Source of the DNA: Vibrio qingdaonensis
GTDB taxonomy: Bacteria; Pseudomonadota; Gammaproteobacteria; Enterobacterales; Vibrionaceae
Reading direction: 5' to 3'
Assembly: GCF_026191675.1 (NCBI RefSeq)
Contig: NZ_JAKRRY010000002.1
Coordinates: 306,491 to 370,490 of the forward strand
DNA: 64,000 nucleotides
In this document: piece by piece, positions 1 to 8,575 of the stretch
Position numbering within the stretch: the first letter of the stretch is position 1
Layout of the letters: each line of letters starts with the position of its first letter
Position numbers and translations under genes: made by a program
Notes under the pieces: model-generated
Seen by the model: only the letters and a program-made list of their open reading frames with translations
The model's database searches: none
What the model was told of the DNA's origin: nothing

Positions 1-11
1 TAACTAGCAAT

Positions 12-57
12 AAAACACGAAGGCTAAAGAGTTTCAAGTCTTTAGCCTCGTGTTTTA
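12..57. terminator. Bidirectional terminator hairpin
   Basis: The arms at about 12-30 and 39-57 are complementary over about 19 bp with a single bulged base. The loop is about 8 nt, and each end is A/T-rich (TAAAACACG... / ...CGTGTTTTA). It lies just past the end of the minus-strand cardiolipin synthase gene and could also serve a plus-strand gene ending before the window. Confidence 0.75.
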
Positions 58-110
58 CTGAATCTTTAACGAAGAGGTCTAGAGCGCATGTGCGCTGGGA
101 GAGCGGGCAG

Positions 111-1565
111 TTATAGCAAAGGGTTGAATAAGTAGAACAGTCGCTCGAAAAATCGATGATACAAGCTTCGTTGTTGCCATTGGGCTGAGTCGATTATTTC
201 AGAGTGCAGCATGTAACTGTGTTGCAACTGATTCATTTGTTCCGTGAAAATAGGGTCTTCAACGGCCAGCGTCACTTCAAAATTAAGCCATAAACTACGC
301 ATATCCATGTTTACGGTGCCTACTAAGCAAAACAACTCGTCAATGACGACCGATTTAGTGTGCAGCAGACCACCATCAAACTCATGGATCTTTACGCCCG
401 CATTAAGTAACTCAGAATAGAAGGCGCGTGATGCCCATTGCACCATTAGTGAGTCATTGTGCTTAGGGATAATGAGGTCAACAGTGACGCCACGCTGCGC
501 AGTTGTTTTTAATGTTTCTAGCAAGTCGGCACTAGGAACAAAGTAGGGCGTAGTAATGGTGACAGAGCGTTCTGCTTGATGCATGGCTAATGTTAGAACC
601 TGTCCAATCAGTTGATCTGGCATACCTGGACCTGAAGGAACAACTTGGATTGGTTTCGAGTCTTGAGGAATATCAATTTGACAGTCAGGATGCACCGGAA
701 GAGTACGATCCCCCGTTTCTACCTCCCAGTCCCAGCAATGAATGGCCGATAGCACGTTTACGGTTGGACCTTCAATTCGAACCATGATGTCAATCCATTG
801 ACCGACGCCAGAGTTTTGTTTGAAGAACGCTGGGTCAACCATATTCATTGAACCGGTATAGGCCACTTCATCATCAATAGCGATAATTTTGCGATGTTGC
901 CTCAAATCTAGACGTCTCAAAAAGATACGCCATGGTGATACCTCGAGCCCTTCCACTAGCTCAATACCAGCACCGCGCATCATTTTAGCCCAGTGGCTAC
1001 GGAAAAATGTGGGGCTGCCTGCTGAGTCCAATAATACTTTTACTGCGACGCCGCGCTTCGCTGCTTGGATAAGCGCTGCTGCGACAGAGTCGGCCAACCC
1101 GCCGGGGTGCCAAATATAAAACACCATACGAATACTGTGTTTTGCTTGCTCAATGTCGTTGATCACTGAACGTAGGCTAGAGTCAGGGGTCGTGTGCAAT
1201 TGCAATGTGTTGCCACAAAGCGCAGGGATGCCCATTCTATTGTTACAAAGGTTGTCAATCTTGGAAATGTGAGTGCCAAGTCCGTCTTGAGTATGGGCTT
1301 TGCAGTCATTTAATTGATGAAACCAATCGCCGAATGGTTGAAACATGACGCGAGCTCGTTCGGCTCTTTTACGACCGAGATTTAGCTCTCCAAACATAAA
1401 GTAACAAAGGACACCAACAACAGGAATGATGTAGATAACCATGAGCCATGCCAATGAGACACTGACAGCACGACGTTTGAGTACGACTCGCAATGTGACA
1501 CCAGCAACCAGCACCCAGTATAGGCCAATGCCAGCAAGCGTGAGAAAATGATAGACCTTGTCCAT
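111..1565 (-). CDS. cls: Cardiolipin synthase (PLD superfamily)
   Basis: It condenses two phosphatidylglycerols into cardiolipin and glycerol at the inner membrane. The 484-residue length fits the ClsA group. Two hydrophobic segments at about residues 5-28 and 37-58 anchor the N-terminus. Two phospholipase D HxKxxxxD motifs follow: H224/K226/D231 in 'HRKIIAIDD', followed by GSMN, and H402/K404/D409 in 'HTKSVVIDE', followed by GTVNMD. Both are intact, so the enzyme should be active. The ATG at 1563-1565 gives a normal membrane-anchored N-terminus. It is transcribed alone, away from the symporter gene that starts near 2053. Confidence 0.93.
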   Translation of the reverse strand: MDKVYHFLTLAGIGLYWVLVAGVTLRVVLKRRAVSVSLAWLMVIYIIPVVGVLCYFMFGELNLGRKRAERARVMFQPFGDWFHQLNDCKAHTQDGLGTHISKIDNLCNNRMGIPALCGNTLQLHTTPDSSLRSVINDIEQAKHSIRMVFYIWHPGGLADSVAAALIQAAKRGVAVKVLLDSAGSPTFFRSHWAKMMRGAGIELVEGLEVSPWRIFLRRLDLRQHRKIIAIDDEVAYTGSMNMVDPAFFKQNSGVGQWIDIMVRIEGPTVNVLSAIHCWDWEVETGDRTLPVHPDCQIDIPQDSKPIQVVPSGPGMPDQLIGQVLTLAMHQAERSVTITTPYFVPSADLLETLKTTAQRGVTVDLIIPKHNDSLMVQWASRAFYSELLNAGVKIHEFDGGLLHTKSVVIDELFCLVGTVNMDMRSLWLNFEVTLAVEDPIFTEQMNQLQHSYMLHSEIIDSAQWQQRSLYHRFFERLFYLFNPLL

Positions 1566-2052
1566 GTCGCCTCGATAGAAGAACGGTAATTAGAGAATAA
1601 TTGTGTAATCAAGTATTTGGAATAGTCGCGTCGCTGTCAAATAGTTACTGAGATTACAGGGGCGGTTTATCGCACTTTTCGGCCGTGACTGGTGAAAAAC
1701 TGATGAGAGTAGATATTTATTGTGCCAATGATAGCACTGCTTTTATTCATTAATGCGGTGATTATGTGCTATGTGAAGGTTAATAGGTAAGCAAATAATA
1801 CATAAATATCGCCATATACAAATGAATATAGCGCTCGGGCTTCCAATTATATTGGTTAGGTGTTTTAATTGCTAGGCGCTTTGGTTAGGTAATAACTTTT
1901 CTAGATGTATTGATTTGTTTACACCATGCTGGCGATGCCCACCGCAACATAAGGAAAGGTCTTTTTACGTGAAAGTAGACGATCGTGTTGTGACTCACTT
2001 CAGGATAGTAACCAGCTACTTCGTCAAATCATGACGAAAATTGGTACCAATA
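1566..2052. other. Divergent intergenic region, cls / symporter
   Basis: About 490 bp with no convincing gene on either strand. It must hold the promoters of the divergent cls and symporter genes. An exact 10-bp direct repeat TTGGTTAGGT occurs at 1852-1861 and 1881-1890, one helical-phase-like period of 29 bp apart, and could be a regulator site. I recognise no riboswitch. Confidence 0.5.
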
Positions 2053-3396
2053 ATGACAAGTTCCACCCGAGGACAATTTACTTCCCGCTTCGGCTTTATC
2101 ATGGCTGCAGCCGGCTCTGCTGTCGGTCTAGGCAACGTTTGGGGATTCCCAACCCAAACGGCAAGCAATGGCGGCGCCGCCTTCCTTTTAATTTACCTGT
2201 TAATGATGGCGCTTTTAGCTTACCCAATGCTGGTTGCAGAGTTAACGATTGGTCGCTTTGGGCAATCTAACCCTATCGCGTCATTGCGAAAAATATGGAC
2301 AAAAAACAAGTTCCTTGCAGTTGCGTTTGGTAGCATAGCAATGCTTACTGCTTCAATGATTCTTAGCTTTTATGCCATTTTAGCAGGCTGGCTAATTGGT
2401 TTCGGTGCAGAACCGATCCTTCAGTTGATTGGACTCCACAGCCTTGCGGATTGGTTGGTGACCTTTAGTACCGGGCGAAACGTCTTTTTGACCGTGTTGT
2501 TTATGTCGCTGACGGTATTTGTTGTTCGACGCGGTGTCGCTGATGGTATTGAAAAATGGTCGTCGCGATTGATGCCGCTGCTGTTTGGTCTGTTTTTGTT
2601 ATTGATTATCTACATCCTAACTCAAGATGGTGCAATGACCGGTTTGAAAATGTACCTGATTCCAGATTGGAGTCATGTCAATGCAGCACTTGTGGTTAAC
2701 GCGATGGGTCAGGCTTTCTTTTCGCTTTCCTTAGGCGTAGGCGCGATGATGGTCTACGGTTCGTATTTGAAAAAAGACGTCAACATCCCTAAAACCGCAG
2801 GACAGGTCGCGATTATTGACACCGGTGTCGCGTTTTCAGCTGGGCTTCTAATTATGCCAGCCATGTTCGTAGCAAGAGCGAATGGCGTACAGATTTTTAA
2901 TGAAGTGGGCGAACTGATTAGCTCTGGCAACCTGGTTTTTGTGGTACTACCAAGTTTGTTTGACACTATGGGGTTTGTTGGTGAGTTTCTCAGTGTGGCA
3001 TTCTTTGCTTTAATGGTTATCGCAGCTTTAACCTCGTCGATAGCAATGCTAGAAGTGCCAGTTGCTTGTTTACACGAAGAAATGAACATTAAGCGCGATA
3101 AAGCAGCAATGATGCTAGGGGGAATTATCCTACTTTGCAGTACCATTATTGCCGCCAACTTTGGTTTATTGTTTGATTGGGTCGCCACCGCTTCAACCAT
3201 GTACATGCAGCCGTTACTCGGAGTGGTATGGGCAGTCGTGATTGGATGGGTTTGGCATAGAAACGCCCTTCTTCAAGAAATTAAGCAGGGTCATCCAGAG
3301 ATTGAGACGACGTGGTTTTGGAAGATCTGGCCATGGTATGTCAAGTTTGTGTGCCCAGTGGCTATCTTAACGGTATTTGCCTACCCGTTTCTTTAA
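2053..3396 (+). CDS. Sodium-dependent amino-acid transporter (NSS/SNF family)
   Basis: Bacterial neurotransmitter:sodium symporter homologue for Na+-driven uptake of an amino acid or tryptophan-like substrate across the inner membrane. About 447 residues with 11-12 predicted membrane segments. The family signature lies in TM1 near the N-terminus: RFGFIMAAAGSAVGLGNVWG, with the unwound Gly-rich stretch that coordinates Na+ and substrate. A TTG at 2041 is in frame, but the ATG at 2053 gives the usual short polar N-terminus before TM1, so I chose it. No clear Shine-Dalgarno is visible. The substrate cannot be told from sequence. It is monocistronic, followed by a hairpin at 3469-3499. Confidence 0.88.
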   Translation: MTSSTRGQFTSRFGFIMAAAGSAVGLGNVWGFPTQTASNGGAAFLLIYLLMMALLAYPMLVAELTIGRFGQSNPIASLRKIWTKNKFLAVAFGSIAMLTASMILSFYAILAGWLIGFGAEPILQLIGLHSLADWLVTFSTGRNVFLTVLFMSLTVFVVRRGVADGIEKWSSRLMPLLFGLFLLLIIYILTQDGAMTGLKMYLIPDWSHVNAALVVNAMGQAFFSLSLGVGAMMVYGSYLKKDVNIPKTAGQVAIIDTGVAFSAGLLIMPAMFVARANGVQIFNEVGELISSGNLVFVVLPSLFDTMGFVGEFLSVAFFALMVIAALTSSIAMLEVPVACLHEEMNIKRDKAAMMLGGIILLCSTIIAANFGLLFDWVATASTMYMQPLLGVVWAVVIGWVWHRNALLQEIKQGHPEIETTWFWKIWPWYVKFVCPVAILTVFAYPFL

Positions 3397-3468
3397 GCAT
3401 GACTAACGCGAGGGCTATGCTTGTAGCTTGAGCTTTGTGTCTTGTGTTCGCTTCAACGCTGATGATTT

Positions 3469-3499
3469 AATGCCAATCGGACTCTGTACGATTGGCATT
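3469..3499 (+). terminator. Terminator after the NSS symporter
   Basis: Perfect 11-bp inverted repeat AATGCCAATCG / CGATTGGCATT with a 9-nt loop, followed by a loose T-rich run. It separates the symporter from the pseudouridine synthase gene. Confidence 0.65.
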
Positions 3500-3600
3500 T
3501 GTTATTTGTCCCATTGAAAATGATGCTAACGCTATTATCGCTGCCCATTTGCTTTGTTTTGTGTATGATCGGCGCCAGTAATTTGCCCTGTGTAGTGTCT

Positions 3601-4290
3601 ATGTTTGATATTCAATTTGAAAATGACCATTTTGTGGTCATCAATAAACACCCCGGCGTCAGCGTACATAAAGACGATGGCGATACCATGCTGGTGGAAG
3701 AGGTCGCAAAAGTAACGGGCGACGCTAAGCTGTATCTTGTGCATCGTTTGGACAAGATGACGTCAGGTATTTTGCTGTTAGCCAAGAATGCTACGATTGC
3801 TGCCGAATTGTCACAACTTTTTGCCAATAAACAGATAGAGAAGTTCTATTTAGCGATTGGCGAGAAGAAACCGAAAAAGAAACAGGGACTAATTTCCGGT
3901 GATATGGAGCGTTCACGGCGTTCTATGTGGAAATTGATGGCGACGAAAACTAACCCCGCCACGACTCAATTCTTTTCAGTGGCTGGTGAGAATGGCGAGC
4001 GGGTTTTTCTGTGCCGCCCTCTAACGGGTAAGACTCACCAAATTCGAGTCGCATTAAAGTCGGTGGGGTCGGCGATTGTAGGGGATCCTATATATAACGT
4101 CAGTTCAGAGTCCGACCGTGGTTACCTTCATGCTTTCGCGTTGCGTTTTACTTGTTTAGGCACGGACTACGAGTTTGTGTGTGATCCAAGAAGCAATACG
4201 ATTTATGGTGACAAATGGCATTCAGACGCAGTGAGCAAAGCCATTCGTACTTGGGAGACACCTTGGGACCTGGCGTGGCCGAAAAAATAG
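3601..4290 (+). CDS. RluA-family RNA pseudouridine synthase (TIGR01621-like)
   Basis: Converts a uridine in structured RNA to pseudouridine. The catalytic motif HRLDKMTSG contains the essential Asp of the RluA family. The downstream blocks 'EKFYLAIG' and 'GKTHQIRVALKSVG' are the usual active-site strands. At 229 residues it is a bare catalytic domain without an S4 domain. The frame is open from a TTG at 3499, but the N-terminus MFDIQFENDHFVVINKHPG matches the family start, so the ATG at 3601 is chosen. The hydrophobic upstream extension would be unlike the family. The target nucleotide is unknown. The methyltransferase gene follows 29 bp later and may be cotranscribed. Confidence 0.85.
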   Translation: MFDIQFENDHFVVINKHPGVSVHKDDGDTMLVEEVAKVTGDAKLYLVHRLDKMTSGILLLAKNATIAAELSQLFANKQIEKFYLAIGEKKPKKKQGLISGDMERSRRSMWKLMATKTNPATTQFFSVAGENGERVFLCRPLTGKTHQIRVALKSVGSAIVGDPIYNVSSESDRGYLHAFALRFTCLGTDYEFVCDPRSNTIYGDKWHSDAVSKAIRTWETPWDLAWPKK

Positions 4291-4319
4291 TGAGAGGCTA
4301 AGATTCGTGGAGAATAACG

Positions 4320-5261
4320 ATGCATAAAGATAATTTGCTCGAGTTTTTTGAAGAAGTAACATCACAATTAACTTTAGCACCGAATGAAGTTCGCCGGCTT
4401 TTCCATGGACGAGGTAAGCGTTGGCCTGGATTAGAGCAACTCACTTGTGATTGGGTAAACAATCAGTTGTTGGTGAATGTTTTTAAGGAAGTGGATGAAA
4501 GCTTCATTAATGCGTTGACGGATGGTTTAGAGCAAATAGTGAACAGTGAGTTATGGCAAGCCAAAGCTGGGCAGTGCGTTGCGATTCAGCATCGCTACCT
4601 AGATGGAGCGCCTATGAGTGTCGTTTGGGGAGAATTAGATACACGTCCTGTGGTGATGGAGTCTGGCTGTAAGTACCAATTGGATATCGGGCGTAACCAA
4701 AACTTCGGTTTGTTCTTAGATATGCGCTTGGGTCGGGATTGGGTGAAAGCCAACGCAGAAGGGAAGCGGGTGCTTAATCTCTTTGCCTATACGTGTGGCT
4801 TTTCTGTTGCCGCAATGGAAGGGGGCGCGACACAAGTTGTTAACGTTGATATGGCTCGCTCGTCACTAAATAAAGGTCGAGAGAATCACCGTGCCAATGG
4901 CCATGATCTTTCAAATGTCACATTTTTAGGCTACGACATTTTCAAGTCGTGGGGAAAAATTAAGAAGTGTGGCCCTTATGAGTTAGTGATTATTGATCCG
5001 CCATCTTTTCAAAAAGGCAGTTTCGCACTTACCAAAGACTATAAAAAGATCTTACGTCGCTTACCTGAATTAATGACGGAGAGTGGCGAAGTCATCGCAT
5101 GTGTTAATTCGCCAGTCGTTACCCCTGATTTCCTGATTGATGGTATGAAGGAAGAAGCGCCGGGACTGCAGTTTGTTGAGCGGCTAGACAATCCGCCAGA
5201 GTTTGCTGATATTGACCCTGATGCGAGTTTGAAAGTACTGCTGTTTAGAACAACAAATTAG
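4320..5261 (+). CDS. Class I SAM-dependent methyltransferase, RlmI/RlmK-like
   Basis: Probable RNA (rRNA) methyltransferase of the fold found in RlmI and the C-terminal half of RlmKL. 313 residues. The N-terminal ~130 residues are a substrate-binding region. A Rossmann domain follows: 'RVLNLFAYTCGFSVAAMEGG' is motif I with the SAM loop, 'NVDMARSSLNKGREN' carries the acidic ribose-binding residue, and 'IIDPPSF' is the catalytic (D/N)PP-type motif. There is no PUA domain, unlike RlmI itself. The close spacing behind a pseudouridine synthase suggests two RNA-modification genes in one transcript. The exact target base is not predictable. Confidence 0.82.
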   Translation: MHKDNLLEFFEEVTSQLTLAPNEVRRLFHGRGKRWPGLEQLTCDWVNNQLLVNVFKEVDESFINALTDGLEQIVNSELWQAKAGQCVAIQHRYLDGAPMSVVWGELDTRPVVMESGCKYQLDIGRNQNFGLFLDMRLGRDWVKANAEGKRVLNLFAYTCGFSVAAMEGGATQVVNVDMARSSLNKGRENHRANGHDLSNVTFLGYDIFKSWGKIKKCGPYELVIIDPPSFQKGSFALTKDYKKILRRLPELMTESGEVIACVNSPVVTPDFLIDGMKEEAPGLQFVERLDNPPEFADIDPDASLKVLLFRTTN

Positions 5262-5313
5262 CCAGTAGCTTTGCGAGACTCTATATTGCCCATGTGAAGT
5301 GATGAGCAGATAT

Positions 5314-5346
5314 AAAAAACGGCACCTATAGCAGGTGCCGTTTTTT
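5314..5346. terminator. Strong bidirectional terminator
   Basis: Perfect 14-bp stem (AAAAAACGGCACCT / AGGTGCCGTTTTTT) with a 5-nt loop. It has A-runs and T-runs on both sides, between the convergent methyltransferase and META-domain genes. Confidence 0.93.
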
Positions 5347-5359
5347 CATCATTAGGTGA

Positions 5360-5818
5360 TTAGTTTACCCAATCTTTCAATTCAAATGTTAGCGTATGCT
5401 CGCTACCTTTAAGCTCTAGGCTGTCTTTTGTTAGATGGATTTCGCTCCAGTCGGACAGTGCTTTTGACATTGTCATCTCAACGTTCATTGCAGTATCGCC
5501 ACACATCTTCATGGTCATACCCATTTTTTCGATGCGGAATTGACCATCTTTGAGTTCACCTTGACCAAAGAAGTTATTACACCCAGCGCTGCCGTTTGCC
5601 GTCATTTTCTCACCGATCTCTAGGCGAGGTTGCTGACCTTGTTTGTCGAGTTGAATCGCTTTGCCATCAATCTGCACGAGGTTCCAGTTGTGGTGTTGAA
5701 GATCCTGAGCGGTTACGGTTGCCATAGGTTTCTCTGCACTGTTATTTGCAGTAGTACACGCGGTGAGTAATACAGGTACCGCGATAGCAGCCAGTAGCGT
5801 CTTTGAAAAAATCTTCAT
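5360..5818 (-). CDS. META-domain lipoprotein (HslJ-like)
   Basis: Exported lipoprotein of 152 residues. The N-terminus MKIFSKTLLAAIAVPVLLTA ends at a lipobox (LLTAC), so processing and lipidation at Cys near residue 21 are expected. The remainder is one META domain ('HNWNLVQIDGK', 'NGSAGCNNFFGQ', 'TMKMCGDTAMNVE'), related to HslJ, which is linked to heat-shock and novobiocin resistance in E. coli. The frame opens at 5833, but the ATG at 5818 starts the signal peptide directly. The two Cys after the lipobox could form a disulfide in the periplasm. Function is otherwise unknown. Confidence 0.85.
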   Translation of the reverse strand: MKIFSKTLLAAIAVPVLLTACTTANNSAEKPMATVTAQDLQHHNWNLVQIDGKAIQLDKQGQQPRLEIGEKMTANGSAGCNNFFGQGELKDGQFRIEKMGMTMKMCGDTAMNVEMTMSKALSDWSEIHLTKDSLELKGSEHTLTFELKDWVN

Positions 5819-6027
5819 AGTATGTGTCTCCAACTAAATGAAATTATTGATAAGTATAATTAATAAAACACTGTTTTTTGTCAGGCGAGCGTTATCTTTA
5901 GTATAGTGTTTTTTTAGGGCTACCGATAATATACGATCGAATTAACAGCAAGAATTATTAAATTGTATTAATTTGAGACTATTCTTACTAAGTTGAATTC
6001 TAGACTACAGCGTAAGGGAGGTCTGTG

Positions 6028-6276
6028 ATGGAACAATTAGAGTTTTTCAACGTTCCTAGCCCATGTGTTGGAGTATGTACGGTTGATACTAAAGGCTATT
6101 GCCAAGGGTGCATGAGAAAAAGAGAGGAGCGTTTTAACTGGTTGTTTTTTACTCCAACTCAACAACTGCACATTATAAAATTGTGTCGTCAGCGTTATCG
6201 ACGAAAAATGGCCAACGCTAAACAGGATGATGCTTTACAAAATGAGCCGTCAAATCCACAACAAAACTTATTCTGA
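6028..6276 (+). CDS. DUF1289 family protein
   Basis: Small cytoplasmic protein of 83 residues. The N-terminal Cys motif of DUF1289 is present: 'PSPCVGVCTVD' followed by 'GYCQGCMRKREER' and a Trp. The four Cys could bind a metal or Fe-S centre. The biochemical role of the family is unknown to me. GTG at 6025 and ATG at 6028 are adjacent. The strong ribosome-binding site AAGGGAGGT at 6013-6021 is spaced best for the ATG. The C-terminal tail is polar and Asn/Gln-rich. Confidence 0.82.
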   Translation: MEQLEFFNVPSPCVGVCTVDTKGYCQGCMRKREERFNWLFFTPTQQLHIIKLCRQRYRRKMANAKQDDALQNEPSNPQQNLF

Positions 6277-6631
6277 GTTTGTGTCAGGTATTTCCCCCTT
6301 TCCTACATGTTAACCTCTGTTCATTACGCTCTAGTATCATGATTCCGATCTGAGTTACCTCAGTTTGTGACTATACGGCGCGAATCACGATTATTTACGG
6401 CTAGGGTTGCCTGCATACGAGCAACGACACAGTTCGGTAAATAACGGTCTAAAATTTCGCATATATTATAAAACGCAGTGAAATTTATTAATTGTGATGG
6501 TATTAGCCGCGAATTTTCAAGAAGCGTGAGTAAGCACGAGAAGTGTGATCTTCGTTCATGAATTTTCTGGCTACCAAATGAGAATTCTGTTTATATAGTT
6601 GGGAACAGTTATGTAAAATGCGAATAGATTC
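6277..6631. other. Intergenic region with nested inverted repeats
   Basis: 355 bp without a gene. Three dyads stand out. TTATTTAC at 6391-6398 pairs with GTAAATAA at 6437-6444. Inside it GTTGC (6406-6410) pairs with GCAAC (6421-6425). AAATTTC (6452-6458) then pairs with GAAATTT (6480-6486). Together they could form a folded 5' leader or a small RNA about 150-240 nt upstream of the receiver/CheX-like gene. I could not match it to a known riboswitch class. Confidence 0.35.
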
Positions 6632-7594
6632 ATGCAGATACTTATTTGTGACGATTCTTCCGTCGCTCGAAAGAGCTTAGAGAGAAGCATCGAAGCACCA
6701 AAGAACAGCCATATTATTTTTGCTGAAGATGGATATCAAGCTCTTGATATTCTTAGAGAAGGTAGCATCGACCTCATGTTTTTGGACCTCACTATGCCGA
6801 AAATGGATGGCTTCGAAGTGTTAGCCCTAATGAAGCATGAATCTATAACCACAAATATTGTAGTGATATCTGGTGATATTCAACAAAAAGCACAAGAACG
6901 TTGTTATCAATTGGGCGCCTATGCGTTTATTGAAAAACCACTAAAGCAAGACATTGCCGAACCGCTATTTCATGATTTAGGCCTGAAATTTCGCCTTCCG
7001 GAGCACGTCAAGCAAGTCTTTACCATTAAACAAAGTGTCGAACGGTTTCGTGAAACCGCCAATATTGCCCTCGGTAAAGGCGCAGCGATTATTGCCCAGC
7101 AGTTAAAAGAGTTCATTCAATTACCCGTGCCTACCGTTGGAGATCTTTCTTTTGGTGAAGTGACCATGATGATAGAGGACAACCTTAGCCGCGAGGATAA
7201 CTATACGGTCGCACAACGATTTGTTGGTGGTGGCATGCATGGTGAGGCGCTAATTTGCATTACTGGCAGTGACATTAATCAAGTCGGTTTGAGGTTTGGG
7301 TTCGATCAAGGCGAATGTACTCGAGATGAATTAGTGGTGAATTTATCAAATGTGTTGGTTTCTTCTTTTCTAGTTTCAATGTCTGAACAGTTGGGGGTTG
7401 AGTTCTCTTTGCGAGAGCCATTACGAATCGACCATTTCGCGCCTCAAAACTCAATGATGAGTGACTCTGAGTACATCTTTACCACTGAATATACCTATGA
7501 CGCAGAAACGTTGGACTTAAATTGCTCTGTATTATTTATGTTTGACCAAGAATCCGTGGATATTATTCATCGGCAAATGGAGATATTACATTGA
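6632..7594 (+). CDS. Response regulator with CheC/CheX-like domain
   Basis: Two-domain signalling protein of 320 residues. Residues 1-120 are a receiver domain: acidic pocket D7/D8, phospho-acceptor D52 in 'LDLTMPKMDG', S80 and K102 in 'IEKP'. The C-terminal ~190 residues resemble the CheC/CheX phosphatase fold ('DELVVNLSNVLVSSFLVSM'). In active CheC/CheX the helix carries E-x-x-N; here the matching residues read N-L-S-N. The Glu looks replaced, and phosphatase activity may be lost. The stop overlaps the start of the following diguanylate cyclase, so the two are translationally coupled and probably act together. Confidence 0.85.
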   Translation: MQILICDDSSVARKSLERSIEAPKNSHIIFAEDGYQALDILREGSIDLMFLDLTMPKMDGFEVLALMKHESITTNIVVISGDIQQKAQERCYQLGAYAFIEKPLKQDIAEPLFHDLGLKFRLPEHVKQVFTIKQSVERFRETANIALGKGAAIIAQQLKEFIQLPVPTVGDLSFGEVTMMIEDNLSREDNYTVAQRFVGGGMHGEALICITGSDINQVGLRFGFDQGECTRDELVVNLSNVLVSSFLVSMSEQLGVEFSLREPLRIDHFAPQNSMMSDSEYIFTTEYTYDAETLDLNCSVLFMFDQESVDIIHRQMEILH

Positions 7595-8547
7595 AAACGA
7601 TGACATTAGAGTTGTCCGACTTTCATTGGACGATGCAGCTTATAGATACCTTAGACGCGGGACTAATTGTGGTAGATAAAGAGCATAAGGTCTGTGCTTG
7701 GAACAGTTTTATGCAAAACTACAGTGGGGTGAATGCGGATCAAATAATGGGTAGGAGTCTATTTGAATGTTATCCAAATCTCCCAGAAAAATGGCTCAAG
7801 ACTAAGCTGAGTTCAACGGAAAAAATGCGCACGCGTGGTTTTTCTAATTGGAAAGACAGACCGATTATTTTTGAATTTAAAAACTTCTCTCCCATTTCTC
7901 AAGGGCTGTTAAACATGTATCAGAACATGGTTATCACGCCTTTAAAATCACCAACCGGAGAGATCACCCATTTTGCTATCATGCTGCAAGATGTCTCTGA
8001 TATTGCCAAAAGCCAGATGCATTTAAAACGCTCGAATGAGAAGCTGACAGAATTGGGGCGGGTTGATGGATTAACTGGGTTATTTAATCGTGCTTACTGG
8101 GAATCGTGTGTGATTGAAGCGTTCAATGAAGCCAAAACAAAAAACCGACAACCGACGTTAGTTATGTTTGATATTGATTATTTTAAACGAGTTAATGACA
8201 ACTTTGGTCACTCTTTTGGTGATGAAGTGATTAAAGAAACGGCGAGTCAATTAAGCAAAGCGGCGAGAGGCAGTGATGTTTGTGGGCGGTATGGTGGAGA
8301 GGAGTTTGCTGTGTTGCTAAACGATACCACCGCCGATCAAGCGTATTATTTTGCAGAGCGGTTAAGAAAGCGTATTGAATCACTCGATATCGAGACAACA
8401 GAGGGTTCACTAAAGTACACCATTAGTCTGGGGATTGCGGAATTAACGACCGACGATAGCAACCATGTTGAGTGGTTAAAGCGAGCAGACAAAGCCCTTT
8501 ATCAATCAAAAGAAGCGGGACGAAACAGTACCAATATCGCTAGCTAA
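7591..8547 (+). CDS. PAS-GGDEF diguanylate cyclase
   Basis: Makes cyclic di-GMP from two GTP. 318 residues: a PAS sensor domain at about 12-140, then a GGDEF domain at about 155-316. The GGDEF domain has 'DGLTGLFNRAYWE', the metal-binding 'FDIDYFKRVND', the active-site GGEEF at 235-239, and an RxxD inhibitory site (R226-D229) exactly five residues upstream. It is therefore predicted to be active and subject to product inhibition. No membrane segment is visible, so sensing is cytoplasmic. TTG at 7591 overlaps the preceding stop. ATG at 7600 is an alternative start. The receiver/CheX-like partner is the likely input. Confidence 0.9.
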   Translation: MKTMTLELSDFHWTMQLIDTLDAGLIVVDKEHKVCAWNSFMQNYSGVNADQIMGRSLFECYPNLPEKWLKTKLSSTEKMRTRGFSNWKDRPIIFEFKNFSPISQGLLNMYQNMVITPLKSPTGEITHFAIMLQDVSDIAKSQMHLKRSNEKLTELGRVDGLTGLFNRAYWESCVIEAFNEAKTKNRQPTLVMFDIDYFKRVNDNFGHSFGDEVIKETASQLSKAARGSDVCGRYGGEEFAVLLNDTTADQAYYFAERLRKRIESLDIETTEGSLKYTISLGIAELTTDDSNHVEWLKRADKALYQSKEAGRNSTNIAS

Positions 8548-8575
8548 CTTTGCGCTTAAGCGATGCAGACTAGCG

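Noticed and set aside
2031..2270. 79-codon ORF overlapping the NSS transporter start
   Set aside because: It is in a different frame from the strongly recognisable transporter and has no family features.
2754..3206. 150-codon antisense ORF inside the NSS transporter gene
   Set aside because: A shadow of the codon pattern of a real membrane-protein gene on the opposite strand. No independent signals.
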